Counted from the first letter of the stretch, positions 11,123 through 22,598 are shown. The stretch is 64,000 nt of DNA from Plasmodiophora brassicae (GCA_036867785.1 CP145410.1:62001-126000); one strand, 5' to 3'. Notes: generated by a model from the sequence alone, not told the origin. Made by a program: numbers and translations.

Positions 11123-13235
11123 CTACGACCTGCCCCTCCGGCGCTCCTCGCGAAGTCGGGCGCGCTCCTCCTTGCGTTTCCGTCGTTCCTCCCGCAGGCG
11201 TCGTCGATCCGACTTGGAGAGTGGCGCATCGCCGGCAGGGTCCACCTTATCGACCTTGGACGAGGTGTCGGTGGACGGCGCCAGCCGGATTGGATCCTCG
11301 GGGCTGAGCGAATGGCCACCGAGGGCCGCCTTTAATCTCGACCACGCTCTGCCCGCGTCCGACGCTTCACACGTCCTATCGCGCGCATTCGTGTCCCGAT
11401 CGTCGGCGTCATCGTTCGGATCCGCAGCGCGACGACCTTCCTGAACGTGATCGTCGTCATCGCTCTCGATGCCGTCTTCGTCAGGCGGTCCGTCTTCACG
11501 GTCGATGGCACCGACTTGATGCGCGGCGCTCACGCTTCGATCGATGTCGATATCGCTTTCACTGCTGCTTTGGGACGCGTCGCCCCGGCCGCCGACACGA
11601 TCGGCACCGTCGCCAGCACCCTTGGCAACGCCATCCACTTCAGGTTGCCCAGACATGGATAACTCATCCGTTTCCAAATCGACGTCGTCGCCATCGTCAT
11701 CGCGTGCAGAGTGAACATCATCTTGACAACGTCGATCAGCAGCGCCGGCACCAGGTGATTCCCCATCCGTGGCGTCCTCGTCGTGCACGTCACTAGCGTT
11801 GCCTTGGCATTCACCGCGGTCAACCTCGCCGTCGTCATCGTCACTAGCGTCGCCATTGGCATTGTCTTCGCGTTCGCCGAGGTCAACCACGCTGCCGTCA
11901 TCGTAACTAGCGCTGCTTTCGCAAACGTCCTCATCGCAACCAGCAGCCGACTTGCTATGCGCTACGTCGTCGTCGCCGTCATCCTGACCGACACTGGCGT
12001 CGCCTTTGTACAGCGCATCGCCACATCCAGTAACGGCAACGTGCCGGTCGCCAGCAGGTGCTTCTCGATCGAGTGACGACGCGTCGTCGTCACTGATCGT
12101 CTTCGCCGCCTGCGTCGTGCCGCTGACCAGTTCATCGCGGCCAACAGGTTTCGCGAACAGGGGCGGAACCGGTTCCGTGTCGGCTGTGACATCGTCATCC
12201 CCATTCGCAGGCGCCTCCGATTCGCTGCCATTCGCTTGGCGAGACCCCTGGGCAGGGCCTTCAACCTGATCGTCGGCCACCTGCTGAGCGAGCTTCCGAC
12301 GCTTGGGCTCGGGTTTGACGTCTCCCATGCCTGCGCTGTACGTCACCGGCAAACGCGTCCGTCGCTTCGCTTTTCGGCCTTCCCGCCGGCGCTCGTCTTC
12401 GTGGATCAAGTCTTCCACTTCCATCACGTCCGGGTCGCATTCGTACTCGCATCCCATCTTCAGCACCTTGACGTCCTTGGTGCCCTTTGGATTCGCGTGC
12501 CGCATCCCTCGGAAGACGTGAATCTGAGCACGCGTCTCGTCAGCGGACAGCGACGCCGACGCCGCTCAACCGTACCATGTTCGTGCCCAGCTCCTTCATG
12601 CGAATCAGTTCGTACCCGAGACGAGCCGGTTTACGTGCAGCGATGGCGGCCTTTCGCCCTTCGACGAGCATCGGCTTGCCCGTCTCGTCAACGATGCCCA
12701 GCACCAGGAATCGCCTGACCTCCCGCTCCGCCGTTTCCCTACACGGAAACGCGCGTCCACGATCAGCACATTACAAGACGCGCACGCGCCAAGGCCCTCA
12801 CATCTCCGTCATGCGTTTCCATTTCTCGCGCAGGTTGTGCTCCGATCGATGCTTCAATTCGCGGCACTGGCGCGAGATCACGTCGAACTCGGCGCCGTAT
12901 TTACGAACCGCCGCCCGCAACGCCTTCTCTTCGGCCTGCGTCCACGGACGCTTCCCAGGGCCATCTGCAGGCGCAGCCTCAGTCAGCGAAACAGACCATC
13001 GCTGTGCAGAGCACCGACGTTGCGGCAGGTGAACCGAGGCGTCCGCCGACCGCGCCGCCAACGTCCGGTACCGACGGCTCAGCTGGGCGGACGTACGCTC
13101 GTCGCGGAACGGGAACGCCCGCAGGATCACGGCCCACTGCCGGCCGTACTCCGCCAGCCCCTGACGCAGCCAGTCGTCCTCGTCGGCCGTGAACGGGATG
13201 CAATGCCGGACGCGGGCGGCGGCACGCGGCGCCAT
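11123..13235 (-). CDS. two-repeat MYB/SANT protein with long acidic tail
   Basis: Three exons (13235-12802, 12738-12576, 12523-11123) give about 665 residues. Introns 12739-12801 (GTGAGG...TAG) and 12524-12575 (GTACGG...CAG) keep frame and join what look like separate open frames. Residues 10-140 hold two MYB/SANT-like helices with spaced tryptophans (FTADEDDWLRQGLAEYG; RPWTQAEEKALRAAVRKYG). A short conserved-looking globular part follows (VRRFLVLGIVDETGKPM), then about 350 Asp/Ser-rich acidic residues and a basic helical tail rich in RLREERR. This suits a nuclear chromatin or transcription factor. No close family was recognised, and the joining of exons 1 and 2 is inferred from frame and splice signals. 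Confidence 0.65.
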
Positions 13236-13280
13236 CACCGAGGGTCACACGCGCGCGCCAATATTTGCGGACTGCGTGGC

Positions 13281-13987
13281 TGCACTTTGCAGCGCGTTAC
13301 ATTTATGGAATTGTTAAAAACAGAGAATGGCTGGTGGAGTGTAAAATACATGTATTTTACACGTAAAAAACATGTTTAAAACAGCAGGGGGTTGCGCCCC
13401 CTCGCAGTACCCCTTCATACCATATTCACGGTCCTGACAACCTGACCAGGTTTGATGATCTCTTCGTCACCAACTGGGTACAAATGTGTGTCCGAAATCG
13501 CCTCGGCAAGTGTGCCTGGCTCGGCAATGCCAACGAACCCTGCGAACTGCAGTCGAGTTACGTCTTCGTCATCGGAATCATCGTCTGGCTCTTCGTCAAA
13601 GACGTCACGTACTTCCGAACCAAGCGACCCGGTTCAACGTGTGAAAGGGGTCATCTCGCGTATCTTTGTACGGCGATTCATCTGGGCACTTGAATGCGAT
13701 CCCAGTTCCTTGCTCAACGTTGCATCCCGATAGTCGAGCGCGTAGCCGGGAGTGCACGCGGTTGCAGGACTTGTGATTCCGCTCGCCCCCGACGACGACG
13801 ACGCGCACGCACAACGAAGGCTCTGGGATGGATCGGGAAACCCTTACGTTACCTGTATTTTACAGTGTAAAGTTGGTTCCTGAGTGGTGTATTTTACATG
13901 TAAAAAACAGGCTTGTAAAAAACACCCCTTTATTACAACAATTCCATAGTTACATTGCGACTGGTGCAGTTTGCAGCGCGTTACATT
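13281..13987. repeat. 31-bp tandem repeat split by the MITE
   Basis: The flanks read TGCACTTTGCAGCGCGTTAC... on the left (13281-13303) and TGCAGTTTGCAGCGCGTTAC... on the right (about 13965-13987), each followed by GCGACTGG in the intact arrangement. Two 31-bp copies with one mismatch result if the element and one target duplication are ignored, which confirms the insertion site independently of the TIRs. Confidence 0.75.
13304..13948. mobile_element. hAT-like MITE (645 bp, perfect TIRs and 8-bp TSD)
   Basis: Ends are perfect 12-bp inverted repeats, TATGGAATTGTT at 13304-13315 and its complement at 13937-13948. The element is flanked by a perfect 8-bp duplication GTTACATT (13296-13303 and 13949-13956). 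An 8-bp target duplication is the hallmark of hAT transposons. Both ends carry AT-rich subterminal motifs in inverted order (TGTAAAATACA, ACGTAAAAAAC and relatives). Transposase is absent, so it is non-autonomous. The interior has a minus-strand open stretch (about 13424-13620) with an acidic DEEPDDDSDDED segment, perhaps captured host sequence. It sits inside a 31-bp tandem repeat, one copy of which it splits. Confidence 0.85.
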
Positions 13988-14053
13988 GCGACTGGGGGGC
14001 GAGGCGTCCACCTGCTGCGCGTCCGGTGTCGAATCCGAGTCTGTACTAGGTAG

Positions 14054-16365
14054 CTAGGTTTCACTGGCTCTGGACGACGACGACCCCCGTAACCGGGTCG
14101 GGGTCGTCGCCGGCGCAGGTCCCGTTTCAGCGGGCGCGGCGGACGGATCCGCTGGGCCGGCGGTGACCATCTCGACGTCGGCCGCCAGCTGGTTGACGAG
14201 CCTCTGCAACCGGTCCAGGGCGTCGTCGTCGTGTTCCGCCCAGGCGGCGCTGTTTTCGCGGCCACTGCCCACGCCCGACGGTGCGCTCTCATCGGCCTGG
14301 ATCTCGTCGTTCAGGTTCGACCGACTGCTGCGGAACCGTGCCGATCGCAACGATGACGGCGCGTGCTTCTCCTTCGCGGCGGGCGGGGCCCCAGGCGCCA
14401 GTTCCGCGTTCTTCTTCGCCATGCTGATCTTGGCTAGGTCGGCCGTCGCCAGGTCGATCAGCAGGTTCGAGACCCCTTCGTGAGCGCCCGCGATCCGCAG
14501 CAGCGCAGCGATGGGCAGGCGTAGGACGACGGCGGCGCTTAGCGCCCGGATGCTGCTGAACCAGGTGGTCGTCAGGAACACGCCCGACTCGCCCAGGCTG
14601 CTGCCCATCGTGTACTTCCGGTAGATCAGCGACGAGTCGCCCGAGGAGACGGCCGCCACCGACCCCTTCCTGACAAAGTACCTGGTTGCAACCGTGAGCC
14701 CAATGTCCCATGTGTGCAGGTGGCGCGGGCCTGCCTACCAGTAGTCGCTGGGGAACCCGTACGTGGCGAGGAATTGCCCGGGCTGGAGGTAGACCTCCTC
14801 GCAGGCGGCGAACAGGTCGGCGCAGAAGTCGTCGTCGTTGACGTGGCGAACGAAGGCGGAGATCTTCAGGACGTCGGCCATCGTGTGCTGGACGATGTCC
14901 TTCTGCAGCCTGGGCGACATGTCGGCCATGAGCGTCGCCCAGTTGTGCGACATCTTCAGCGTGCGCCTGTACAGCGCGTCCATCTCGTGGATCACGCGGA
15001 CCTGGATCGCGGGCGGCAGGTTCTTCTCGGCCAGGAACAGGCTGACCTTGTGCATGCGCTCGCGGTACTCGGCGGACGCCCCGTCCGACGAATGGATCAC
15101 CGACGTCACCGTCGCCGTGATGTACGAGAACGTCGTCGCACCTAGGCAGCACGGGCGCTCTCTGTCGGCCACCTGATAGTTTCCATGGTGCAAACATTGC
15201 TGCGTCGTTACCCAGGGTCATGACGGCCATGGCCACCAGCATCTCGTACCAGGAGTGCCCTTGGACGTCGCCGTACCCGACGGTCGTCAGCGTCTGGAAC
15301 GCCCAATCTGCGCGCATGGCCCGTCAGTGTTGCATTCGGCATTGGCAGCGGCGGCGACGTACAGAGGGAGATGGCGTAGAGGTAGGCGTCGGACGCGTTG
15401 GCCCTGGTGTCGGCGTCCAGCGCGTTGTGCAGCCAGGACAGGTTCGGGTAGTCCTGGAGGCTCTGCGCGCCGACCCGGTACCAGAGGCAGGCGCTGAAGT
15501 GCCCGAACGTGACGACCATGAGCAGGAGCTTCAGCATGCGGACCGAGCCCTGGTGCACGTTCGGGCTGTACTCGAGCTCGTAGAACAGCTTCTGGAAGCG
15601 GTGCGCGCGGAACAGTTTCACGAAGCGCAGGGCGCGCACCATCAGCCGGGGCACCTTCAGGCTCTTGCCGATGGCGTTGATCCCGGCCAGGCTCTGGTAG
15701 TCGTTCTGCGGGATGACCGCCTCGAACGGGAACGACGACAGCAGGTCGACCACGAACCAGGTCCTGGCGTACTGCAGGACGATGCGGCGCGGGTCGGTGA
15801 CCAGGTCGCCGTTCACGTCGTCGTACGCGCTGACGAACGTCAGCAGCATGTCCATCGTGAACATGATGTCGATGACCAAGTCCAGGGTCGTGTACGCGTC
15901 GTCGGGCGTGAACGCCTCCCGTATCGGCAGGTAGATGAGCGTGTACAGCAGCAGGAACGAGAGGCAGACCTCCCAGAACTGGCGGAACGGGTTCGATGGC
16001 AGCAGGACGAACCAGGCCCGGTTGCTGCGTTCGTTCTCCTCCATGGCGGCCCGCAACGCCTCCGTGAACGTGTACATGGCCTGCTGGTCGGCGTCCGCTT
16101 CCCGCTTCTTCCGGACCTCCTCGGCGCCCACCTTGGACGCCGCTAACCGCAGGCGGTTCAGCGCCGCCGACTTGGTCGGGTCCAGTTTGATCTCGCTCTT
16201 CCTGGGCGACGACACGACCTTCTTGCCGGCGCCGGACGCAATGAAGTCCCAGCCGATCTTCGGCGCGGGTGCGGCCGGCGTGTCGGACGCGCCGGCCGCG
16301 GGTGGTGCGGGCATGGGTGTCGCCCATGCGACGCGCTTCGTGCTGGAGCCGCCGCCGTCCAGCAT
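14054..16365 (-). CDS. voltage/cyclic-nucleotide-gated-like K+ channel
   Basis: Four exons give a channel of about 680 residues in the EAG/CNG/HCN superfamily. Introns are 15308-15362, 15142-15211 and 14682-14738. N-terminal cytosolic region to about residue 110, then S1 (FRQFWEVCLSFLLLYTLIYL), S2-S3, an S4 with spaced Arg (LKVPRLMVRALRFVKLFRAH), S5, and a pore whose filter TVGYGD shows K+ selectivity; the filter is encoded just after the first intron. The C-linker (MHKVSLFLAEKNLPPAIQVR) leads to a cyclic-nucleotide-binding-like fold (LQPGQFLATYG, MGSSLGESG). The binding cassette deviates from the usual FGE...RxA pattern, so nucleotide gating is doubtful. The tail is Ser/Pro/Ala-rich. Confidence 0.85.
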
Positions 16366-17611
16366 GACGGGGACCGAATGGGATTGCCTCGGCCCAGCAA
16401 GGGTACGACTACGACTGGGTCATATCTTCCAGCACAGCCGACTGCACCGGTGGACTAATCCAGGCACGGTACCATCCGACGTCTTTATCGTGCGTGCAAC
16501 AGTACACAAGCGCACGCTGAGGGGACCAACGCCAAGGTACACGTCGATCGTTATTTACGCGCATTAATGCTCGTGGCTATACCTGGCAAGGCGCGGTATA
16601 GTCGTTGCCGCAGTCTAAAGTCTAAACAGATTAGGTTACCGTTAAAGTCACTGGGCACCGGTCTGCAGCGAGACACGACACACCAGCGGACCATGCATGC
16701 CTTCTGTGTCGAAGGTGCCCATCTATGTACATAGATCGCTGGTTTCCCCACGCGGGTCAACTAAACCACCCAGTGGTATCAGCAACGATGGCACCCTACT
16801 GTAGATAGGTAACTTCTTAATCGTCGAAACACGGTTGCCGGCGCCCAAGTCCCTGGTGCGCTCGTCAGAACTTGTTCGTGAACAGTCATCCAATGGCACT
16901 TTTAGCGCACACGTCGCACGCAGCGACGACATATATGTTGTTTCAAAGGCGCCCTGAACGATCGTGCAGGGGTGAATACCATACAGATTCCTGACGTCAC
17001 CTTTTCGGACACGCCGAACAGTGACCAGGCTCGATAATTAGCTGCTGCCCCGTATACTCCTGACCTTAGGTTGATCCAAAGGGTTGCCTGCGTCGCTGAT
17101 GGTTGCGTCAATTACGACTGTCGCACATGTGCTGATACTGGCCGCCGGCCGGAGTATTCCCCACAGAGATTTGCAGCGAACTTAGGATACGACATGCTAA
17201 CGTCTCTGTGCGGGAGCCTCGACATTGCCAACTTCCGTCCCGTGTGCTCATCCTGCCCTGTTTCGCTCTGCACCCGTCAAGGACTCGAGCGGTATACATA
17301 CGAGCGTTTTGTATGCGTGTGGCTGGATGGAGACCGCCCACATCCGGATCATACGCAGGCGTGGAATTGAGGCGCGTGACGCCGGCCTGACATTGACCTT
17401 CGACACAACGTTGGAATTGATTGCTGTTCGCGGACCGTGCTGGGCGTTGTTCTCAACCGGGAGCGTTGTTCTGAGCCGGGAAGATCGGCTGCAAGGCGCG
17501 CCCAGTGTCGCCTGTTATATGTCAGGCGCCCTAATACTGACGCTGCGGAGTCCGTGGACGGAGTCCGCGACCTGAGCGAGAAACCGATCGGTGTTCCTGT
17601 AGGCGTCGACG
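16366..17611. other. 1.2-kb intergenic region, nothing recognised
   Basis: Longest gene-free stretch of the window apart from the repeat-bearing gaps. It is less GC-rich than the flanking genes. Open frames on both strands are short, overlapping and unlike any family, and I found no tRNA A/B boxes. It separates the divergent K+ channel and eL27 genes and so holds both promoters. Confidence 0.5.
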
Positions 17612-18095
17612 ATGGGCAAGTTGTAAGTCGAATGCGCCGGTTGTAACGCCCGGGGAACGCGCCATCTGACGTGCTGCTAACAGCATCAAGAGCAAGAAGG
17701 TCGTAATTGTCCTGTCGGGGCGATACGCCGGCCGTAAGGCGGTCGTCGTCAAGACGTTCGACGACGGCCATGCGAAGCGGAAATTCGGCCATGCGCTTGT
17801 CGTCGGTATCGACAAGTACCCGTTGAAGGTGACGAAGGCGATGTCGAAGAACAAGGTTCTGAAGCGATCGAAAGTTAAGCCGTTCATCAAGTACATCAAC
17901 TACCAGCACATCATGCCGACCCGTTACTCGGTCGACATGGACGTGAGCACGTTGGCGTCGACGGCGTCCATGGAGAACGCCGACACACGCAAGGAGGCAC
18001 GGAAGGCCGTCAAGGCCAAGCTTGAGGAGCGCTACCTGAAGGGGTCGAAGCCCCAGTCGGGCATGAACTGGTTCTTCAAGAAGCTCCGATTCTAA
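17612..18095 (+). CDS. RPL27: 60S ribosomal protein eL27
   Basis: Large-subunit protein with N-terminal KOW motif. Exon 1 is only 11 nt (MGK plus two bases); a 61-nt intron at 17623-17683 (GTAAGT...ACAG) follows, and exon 2 runs to the stop at 18095. The spliced start MGKFIKSKKVVIVLSGRYAG matches eL27 exactly in layout; the ending WFFKKLRF and the segment HIMPTRYSVDMD are family signatures. About 140 residues, the normal length. A very early intron is common in ribosomal protein genes of intron-bearing protists. Confidence 0.95.
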
Positions 18096-18183
18096 ACATG
18101 TGTCTACCGTCTACTGGACCCGTCGGACCACAAACAATACAGGCAGCGATCGTCCCACTCTACCCAACGCGGTCGTCCCGCGA

Positions 18184-19597
18184 ATGGATTTAGCCGCCGT
18201 CCTCTACGAGGACGCCGATGCCTTCGGCGTCGAACATTTCTTCGAGCTGGCCAGGACGGCCACTGACCTGTCGGTCGACAGGTTCGACCAGTTCCACGTT
18301 AGCCTGCGGTTTACCAGAGACGTGTGCGTATGTTCGGTGTGCTTATTCTGTCACCACAGAATGAGTTCCGCGGCCAGCCCAGCATCACGATGGACGTCTT
18401 TGTCCAGATGCTGACGACGTACCTGTCGGAGCAGAACATGATCGACCTGATGCACCTGGCCACCGATGCGCACAGTAACGTTTGGCGGTGCCAGGCGCTG
18501 CCGCTGACCGTCTCGATAACGTGTGTGCGCCTTGTTATCAGATCGCAGCTTACGCTTCGAAGGCCTCTCCACTGAATGGTCGACCTGGCAGTGATATGGG
18601 TGCACGCCCTTGGCGTAGGCTGACTGGGTCCGACAGGATCGACCTCGTGGAGTCGATCTTTGACGAGCTCGACGTCGGCATGCAGTACTACCTGTCCAGC
18701 AGCGGTAACGCGCTGCCCTGCCGCCCGACGTCCATTGCCATTTCCGCTCTGATGCACGCCTGTAGAGCTGGCGATTCTGTCGTGCGCCATCGCACGAGGC
18801 AGACTCGCCGACTGGCACGACGCGCTCGCGAACGCGTTCCATCTTCTGGACGCCTGTACGCATCGACCTCGTGGGTATCGCCGCGCCGAATCCCAAACCG
18901 ACCCACTGACGGATACGCGTTCGTTGTAGATGCGAAACGGTCTCGTCTGACAAGACGCGGGTTGAAGACGCTGCTGAAGCGGTACAAGGCGACGGTGCCC
19001 GGCCTGCGCGACGCCGACAACGCCCTGAAATCGCTCACTGAGCGATGGCACGCGGCTGGATTCGGTCAGCATCCCGAACACCATCCCGACGCCTCTGGGG
19101 GCTTACCGTAGAACGCCAGGCGATGTATCCATGGTTCAGTTGGCCATCAGTCGGGCGAATCCGGTGGCGAAGGACATCCCAACGAACCGTCGCGAAGGTC
19201 GGCTTGCTGTCCCGTGCCGTCCTGGTCGTAACTTGCCCCATACCCAGGGCTGTCTGCGTTGCTGCTAAGCGAACTGGGGAATCGCGACGCGTCGTCGTTG
19301 CTGAGCCCGACGGCGCCTGGCTACCCGCAGGCGCTGTTCAGGCTGGCGCTGACCGTCTTCCTGCAGTTCAGCCAGGACGCCGGATACTCGATCGCCTACC
19401 GCAACGCGTCCGACCTGCTCGCCGACCCGGTCCTGCGTTGCATCTCGCAGGCGCTGATCAACTACGAGTGCCTGGGCAACGAGGTCGTCACCTTCCTCGC
19501 CAAGCAGTTCGACGACGCGTCTGACACGACGCCGATCGACGACCTGGTCGGCAATGCGGTGTGGATCCCAGTTGAGACGTCCTCGTCTAGCAAATGA
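18184..19597 (+). CDS. unrecognised multi-exon protein
   Basis: ATG 18184 (MDLAAVLYEDADAFG) begins a chain of exons separated by typical short introns; the first intron starts near 18321 (GTGTGC) and ends in CACAG near 18359. Coding pieces include ITMDVFVQMLTTYLSEQN, DRIDLVESIFDELDVGMQYY and the last exon ending VETSSSSK at 19597. The product is mostly helical, without membrane segments. CRPTSIAISALMHAC loosely resembles the helix 3-4 region of a cyclin box, but I do not claim that family. Exon borders in the middle are not settled. Confidence 0.5.
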
Positions 19598-19655
19598 GAC
19601 GTCTCCATATCTGTAGTTCTACACTGTTCGTCGTATCGTGCGCTGCTGGCGTGCC

Positions 19656-20054
19656 TCAGTCGGAATCCTCAGGGCCTGACTCGGCGTCGGCATCGTCCGA
19701 ATCCTCCATGACGACGCGCTTTGGTGGTGGGCGCCGGTTGCTGTGGTGCGGCGGCACCGGAGGTGCGGCGCCGTTCGCCGCCGGCGCCTTCCCGCCAAAC
19801 TTCCTGGGCGGATCGGCGTCGGCCGCGGGTTGCGGTGCGGGCGCCGGCGCGTTCACAGACACGGGCGGTCGCCCGCCGATAGGCGGCTTCGCAGGGGCGG
19901 CTTGTGCGGGGACGGCTACACCCAGACACGATCAGATCCAGACATCGGCAGCGGGTCACCGACGCCACTAACTGCGCATGCTCCTGTTCCAACGATCCAA
20001 CTTGACAATGCTGCCCTCATGCACCGCCACACGCCGCATTCGTCGAACGTGCCA
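19656..20054 (-). CDS. possible small Pro/Ala-rich protein with acidic tail
   Basis: The C-terminal exon encodes a Pro/Ala-rich segment followed by VVMEDSDDADAESGPEDSD and a stop at 19656. Coding sense probably extends upstream through an exon with EQEHAQLVAS to an ATG near 20054, but that part needs one or two introns that I could not fix. Composition resembles disordered nuclear proteins. It lies between two plus-strand genes and divergent from eL6. Weakly supported. Confidence 0.3.
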
Positions 20055-20261
20055 TGACGTCAACCCGTTGGGCGCGTGCCCATCTGGATAATATGCCCAG
20101 TGGACCGCCGCGGGTACGACGACGGCGACGGGGCGACGCCGTAGTATTAGGGCGCACCCGTATAGATGGGAAGGGCGTCACGGAGTCCGTGACGCAGGCG
20201 GCGCAGCTGAACACAGCCCAGATCCGAGTCGTTACCATCTGAGACGCGCTCGTTTGGCCCG

Positions 20262-20945
20262 ATGGCAAAGCCGGCCGTGAAGACGTCGTCGTCGCGCAAC
20301 CGCGAACTGGCCCGCGGTGTGCCGGCGCTCGGCCGCATCGCCAGCTTCAAGAAGGCCATGCGGTACAAGTACACGAAAGGGAAGCACCAGAAGGTCGAGA
20401 AGGCGCTGCCCGTCAAATCGGACAAGGAGCCGCGAATGTACCCGACGGAGCGGGTGATCAAGCCGCTCCCCAGCCGACGGTCGGTGCAGAAGCCGACGAA
20501 ACTGCGTGCCAGCATTACTCCCGGTACGGTGCTGATCCTGCTGGCTGGGCGCTTCAAAGGCAAACGCGTTGTCTTCCTGAAGCAGCTCGAGTCCGGCCTG
20601 CTCCTGATCACGGGTCCGTTCCAGATCAACGGGGTCCCTCTGCGTCGTGTGTCGCAGGCCTACGTTCTGGCCACGTCGACCAAGGTCGATGTCGAGGCGG
20701 CCATCAAGCTCGCCGAGCCCGTCACCGATGCGTTCTTCGTCAAGCCGGAGGCGCCCGCCAAGAAGGAGTCGGACGAGTTCTTCAAGGCCGACAAGGCTGA
20801 GAAGGCATTGCCGTCCGAGAGGAAGACGCTCCAGGCGTCCATCGACCAGCGGGTCGTGGAGAAGATGGCGCCCATCCTGCGCAAGTACGTTCGCGCCCGT
20901 TTCTCGCTGACGAAAGGGCAGTACCCGCACCAGATGAAGTTCTAA
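20262..20945 (+). CDS. RPL6: 60S ribosomal protein eL6
   Basis: Intronless, 227 residues, normal for eL6. The KOW-like region ITPGTVLILLAGRFKGKRVV, the following LLLITGPFQINGVPLRRVSQ and the basic C-terminal tail are diagnostic. Start ATG at 20262 (MAKPAVKTSSSRNRELARG). It is one of the few long genes here without introns. It lies 2.2 kb from eL27 on the same strand. Confidence 0.95.
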   Translation: MAKPAVKTSSSRNRELARGVPALGRIASFKKAMRYKYTKGKHQKVEKALPVKSDKEPRMYPTERVIKPLPSRRSVQKPTKLRASITPGTVLILLAGRFKGKRVVFLKQLESGLLLITGPFQINGVPLRRVSQAYVLATSTKVDVEAAIKLAEPVTDAFFVKPEAPAKKESDEFFKADKAEKALPSERKTLQASIDQRVVEKMAPILRKYVRARFSLTKGQYPHQMKF

Positions 20946-21066
20946 GTTTGCGCCGCCGTTCGGCTGTCCGCAGGCTGCTCGGTCGTCGACGCTGCTCATT
21001 TATACAAAACAACATACATTCCCCACCCGTTTACCATTTCTAAAGCTATACGATATAGAAGTTTGT

Positions 21067-22598
21067 CTAACTTGTGAAGCTTTCCCCGTTGATGAACCGG
21101 GCGATCATGTCCAGGGCGTGTTCGGGTTGGTCGGTGGGTGTCATGTGCCCGGCGTTGAACACGATGACGTACGTCAGCGAGGCGGCGGATCGCACCAGCC
21201 CAGCTGTGACGTTGTTCACTGTCCAGGTCTTGCTCGGTGCCGACGCGAATTGCCGCTTGCCGGCCCATTGCAGATCGGCGCTGGTGAGCAGCGCCTGGAC
21301 GCCCAGATGATTGCACACCCAGTCGAACTAAGCGGCCATTCAGTCACTGGCAATGCACTGGAGCGCTCGCATCAACCTGTCCATTGAAGAGCAGGACCCG
21401 GACATTGTCCAGGGCGTGCGCTAAGCAGGGCAGCGACGTCATCATGTCATCCCCGCGTAACGCGTGGTAGGGAGCGTCGCCATCGCTGAACGCCCTGGAC
21501 CCAACGTACAGTCGCTTGCGAGCGTCCGGCTGCGAGACCCAACGCGCGTACGGCAGGTCGTGTTCGGCGACGTCGCTCGAGAAGTCGCGAACGTCGAACG
21601 GCGAGAAATTGCCGCCTGCCCGGTATATGCCTCGGGCAACGTCGTCCCAGAGGAAGCTGGAGTCGTTGTACCTGGCCAGCGAGATCAGCTCGACGACCTT
21701 CGCCATGCCATCGTCGGCGGCCGCTTTCTGGATTCCGTCGAGCAGGCCCAGGGCGAACGCGTACGACGTGTACGCCGGGATCTGGGTAAGCGGGTCGACC
21801 CATGGCCCACCGATCGCAATGCCCTTCAGGTTCACATGCAGAGCAGGCGTCAGCGGCCACGAACGCCCCCGGTTGCATTCGAGGATTCGGTAGGAGATCT
21901 CAGGGATGAACTTGCCGGCGTACGACTCCCCCGTGATGTACAGGTCCACCTTCAGGTACTGCGGGTGCTGTCGGAACCACCCGTCAAGGAATCGAACGAA
22001 ATCGCTGGCGACCTGAACACGGGCAAACGTCAGTGTGTACAACGCCCGGCGACGGGGACGTACTCGCGCTTGCCTGTTCCTCGCTGGTCGGATATCGCCC
22101 CTGGTCGGTGTAGGAGAACCCGGTACCGACGGGATTGTCCACGTACAGCAGGCTGGCATGCCGAAGCCAGGAGTGCTCCCGTTTGTGAAGGCGCAGATGC
22201 TCGTCGACCGTGTACGGGCCGTTCTCTGTGAACAGGCCGAACAGCGACGAGGACCCCGGGCCACCCTGCAGCCAGATCACCAAGGGCCGCGTCTTATCAG
22301 CGTGCTCAAACGCCCAGTAGAACATGGCCGACTGCTCATCGAGGTCGACGTACCCGGCGTACTGCACGGTGTCGGTCGGCCCCAGACCCGGCAGGTCGTG
22401 CACGCGGCCGGAACGCGCCGCGGGATCGTCGAGCGCGCCGTCCGCATTCAGGACCATGCCCGCCACGATCGCCAGGGCCGTCCCGACGGCAACCACGACC
22501 ATGTCGAGCACCTTTTCGCCCGATGACGACGACGGTACGACCAGGTGCATTGTGAAACAGGAACGATCCGGGCGGGAGGCGCCCGTTACGTCGCCCAT
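21067..22598 (-). CDS. serine carboxypeptidase (peptidase family S10)
   Basis: Three exons, about 475 residues. Motifs: WLQGGPGSSS (oxyanion site), ITGESYAGKFIPEI with the nucleophile Ser, the acidic residue in FDWV just after the second intron, and the catalytic His in NAGHMTPTDQP. The intron at 22013-22073 appears to be GC-AG (CAG|GCAAGC...CAG|GTC); it joins TSEEQ to VASDFVRFL exactly as the family requires. The second intron is 21328-21376. A hydrophobic stretch near residues 30-55 (VVVAVGTALAIVAGMVL) suggests a signal anchor or signal peptide, so the enzyme is lysosomal, vacuolar or secreted. ATG 22598 was chosen; an in-frame ATG at 22550 is equally possible. Confidence 0.9.

Noticed and set aside
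15220-16146. 308-codon plus-strand frame opposite the K+ channel
   Set aside because: Shadow of the channel exon, which carries unmistakable S1-S6 and filter sequences on the minus strand.
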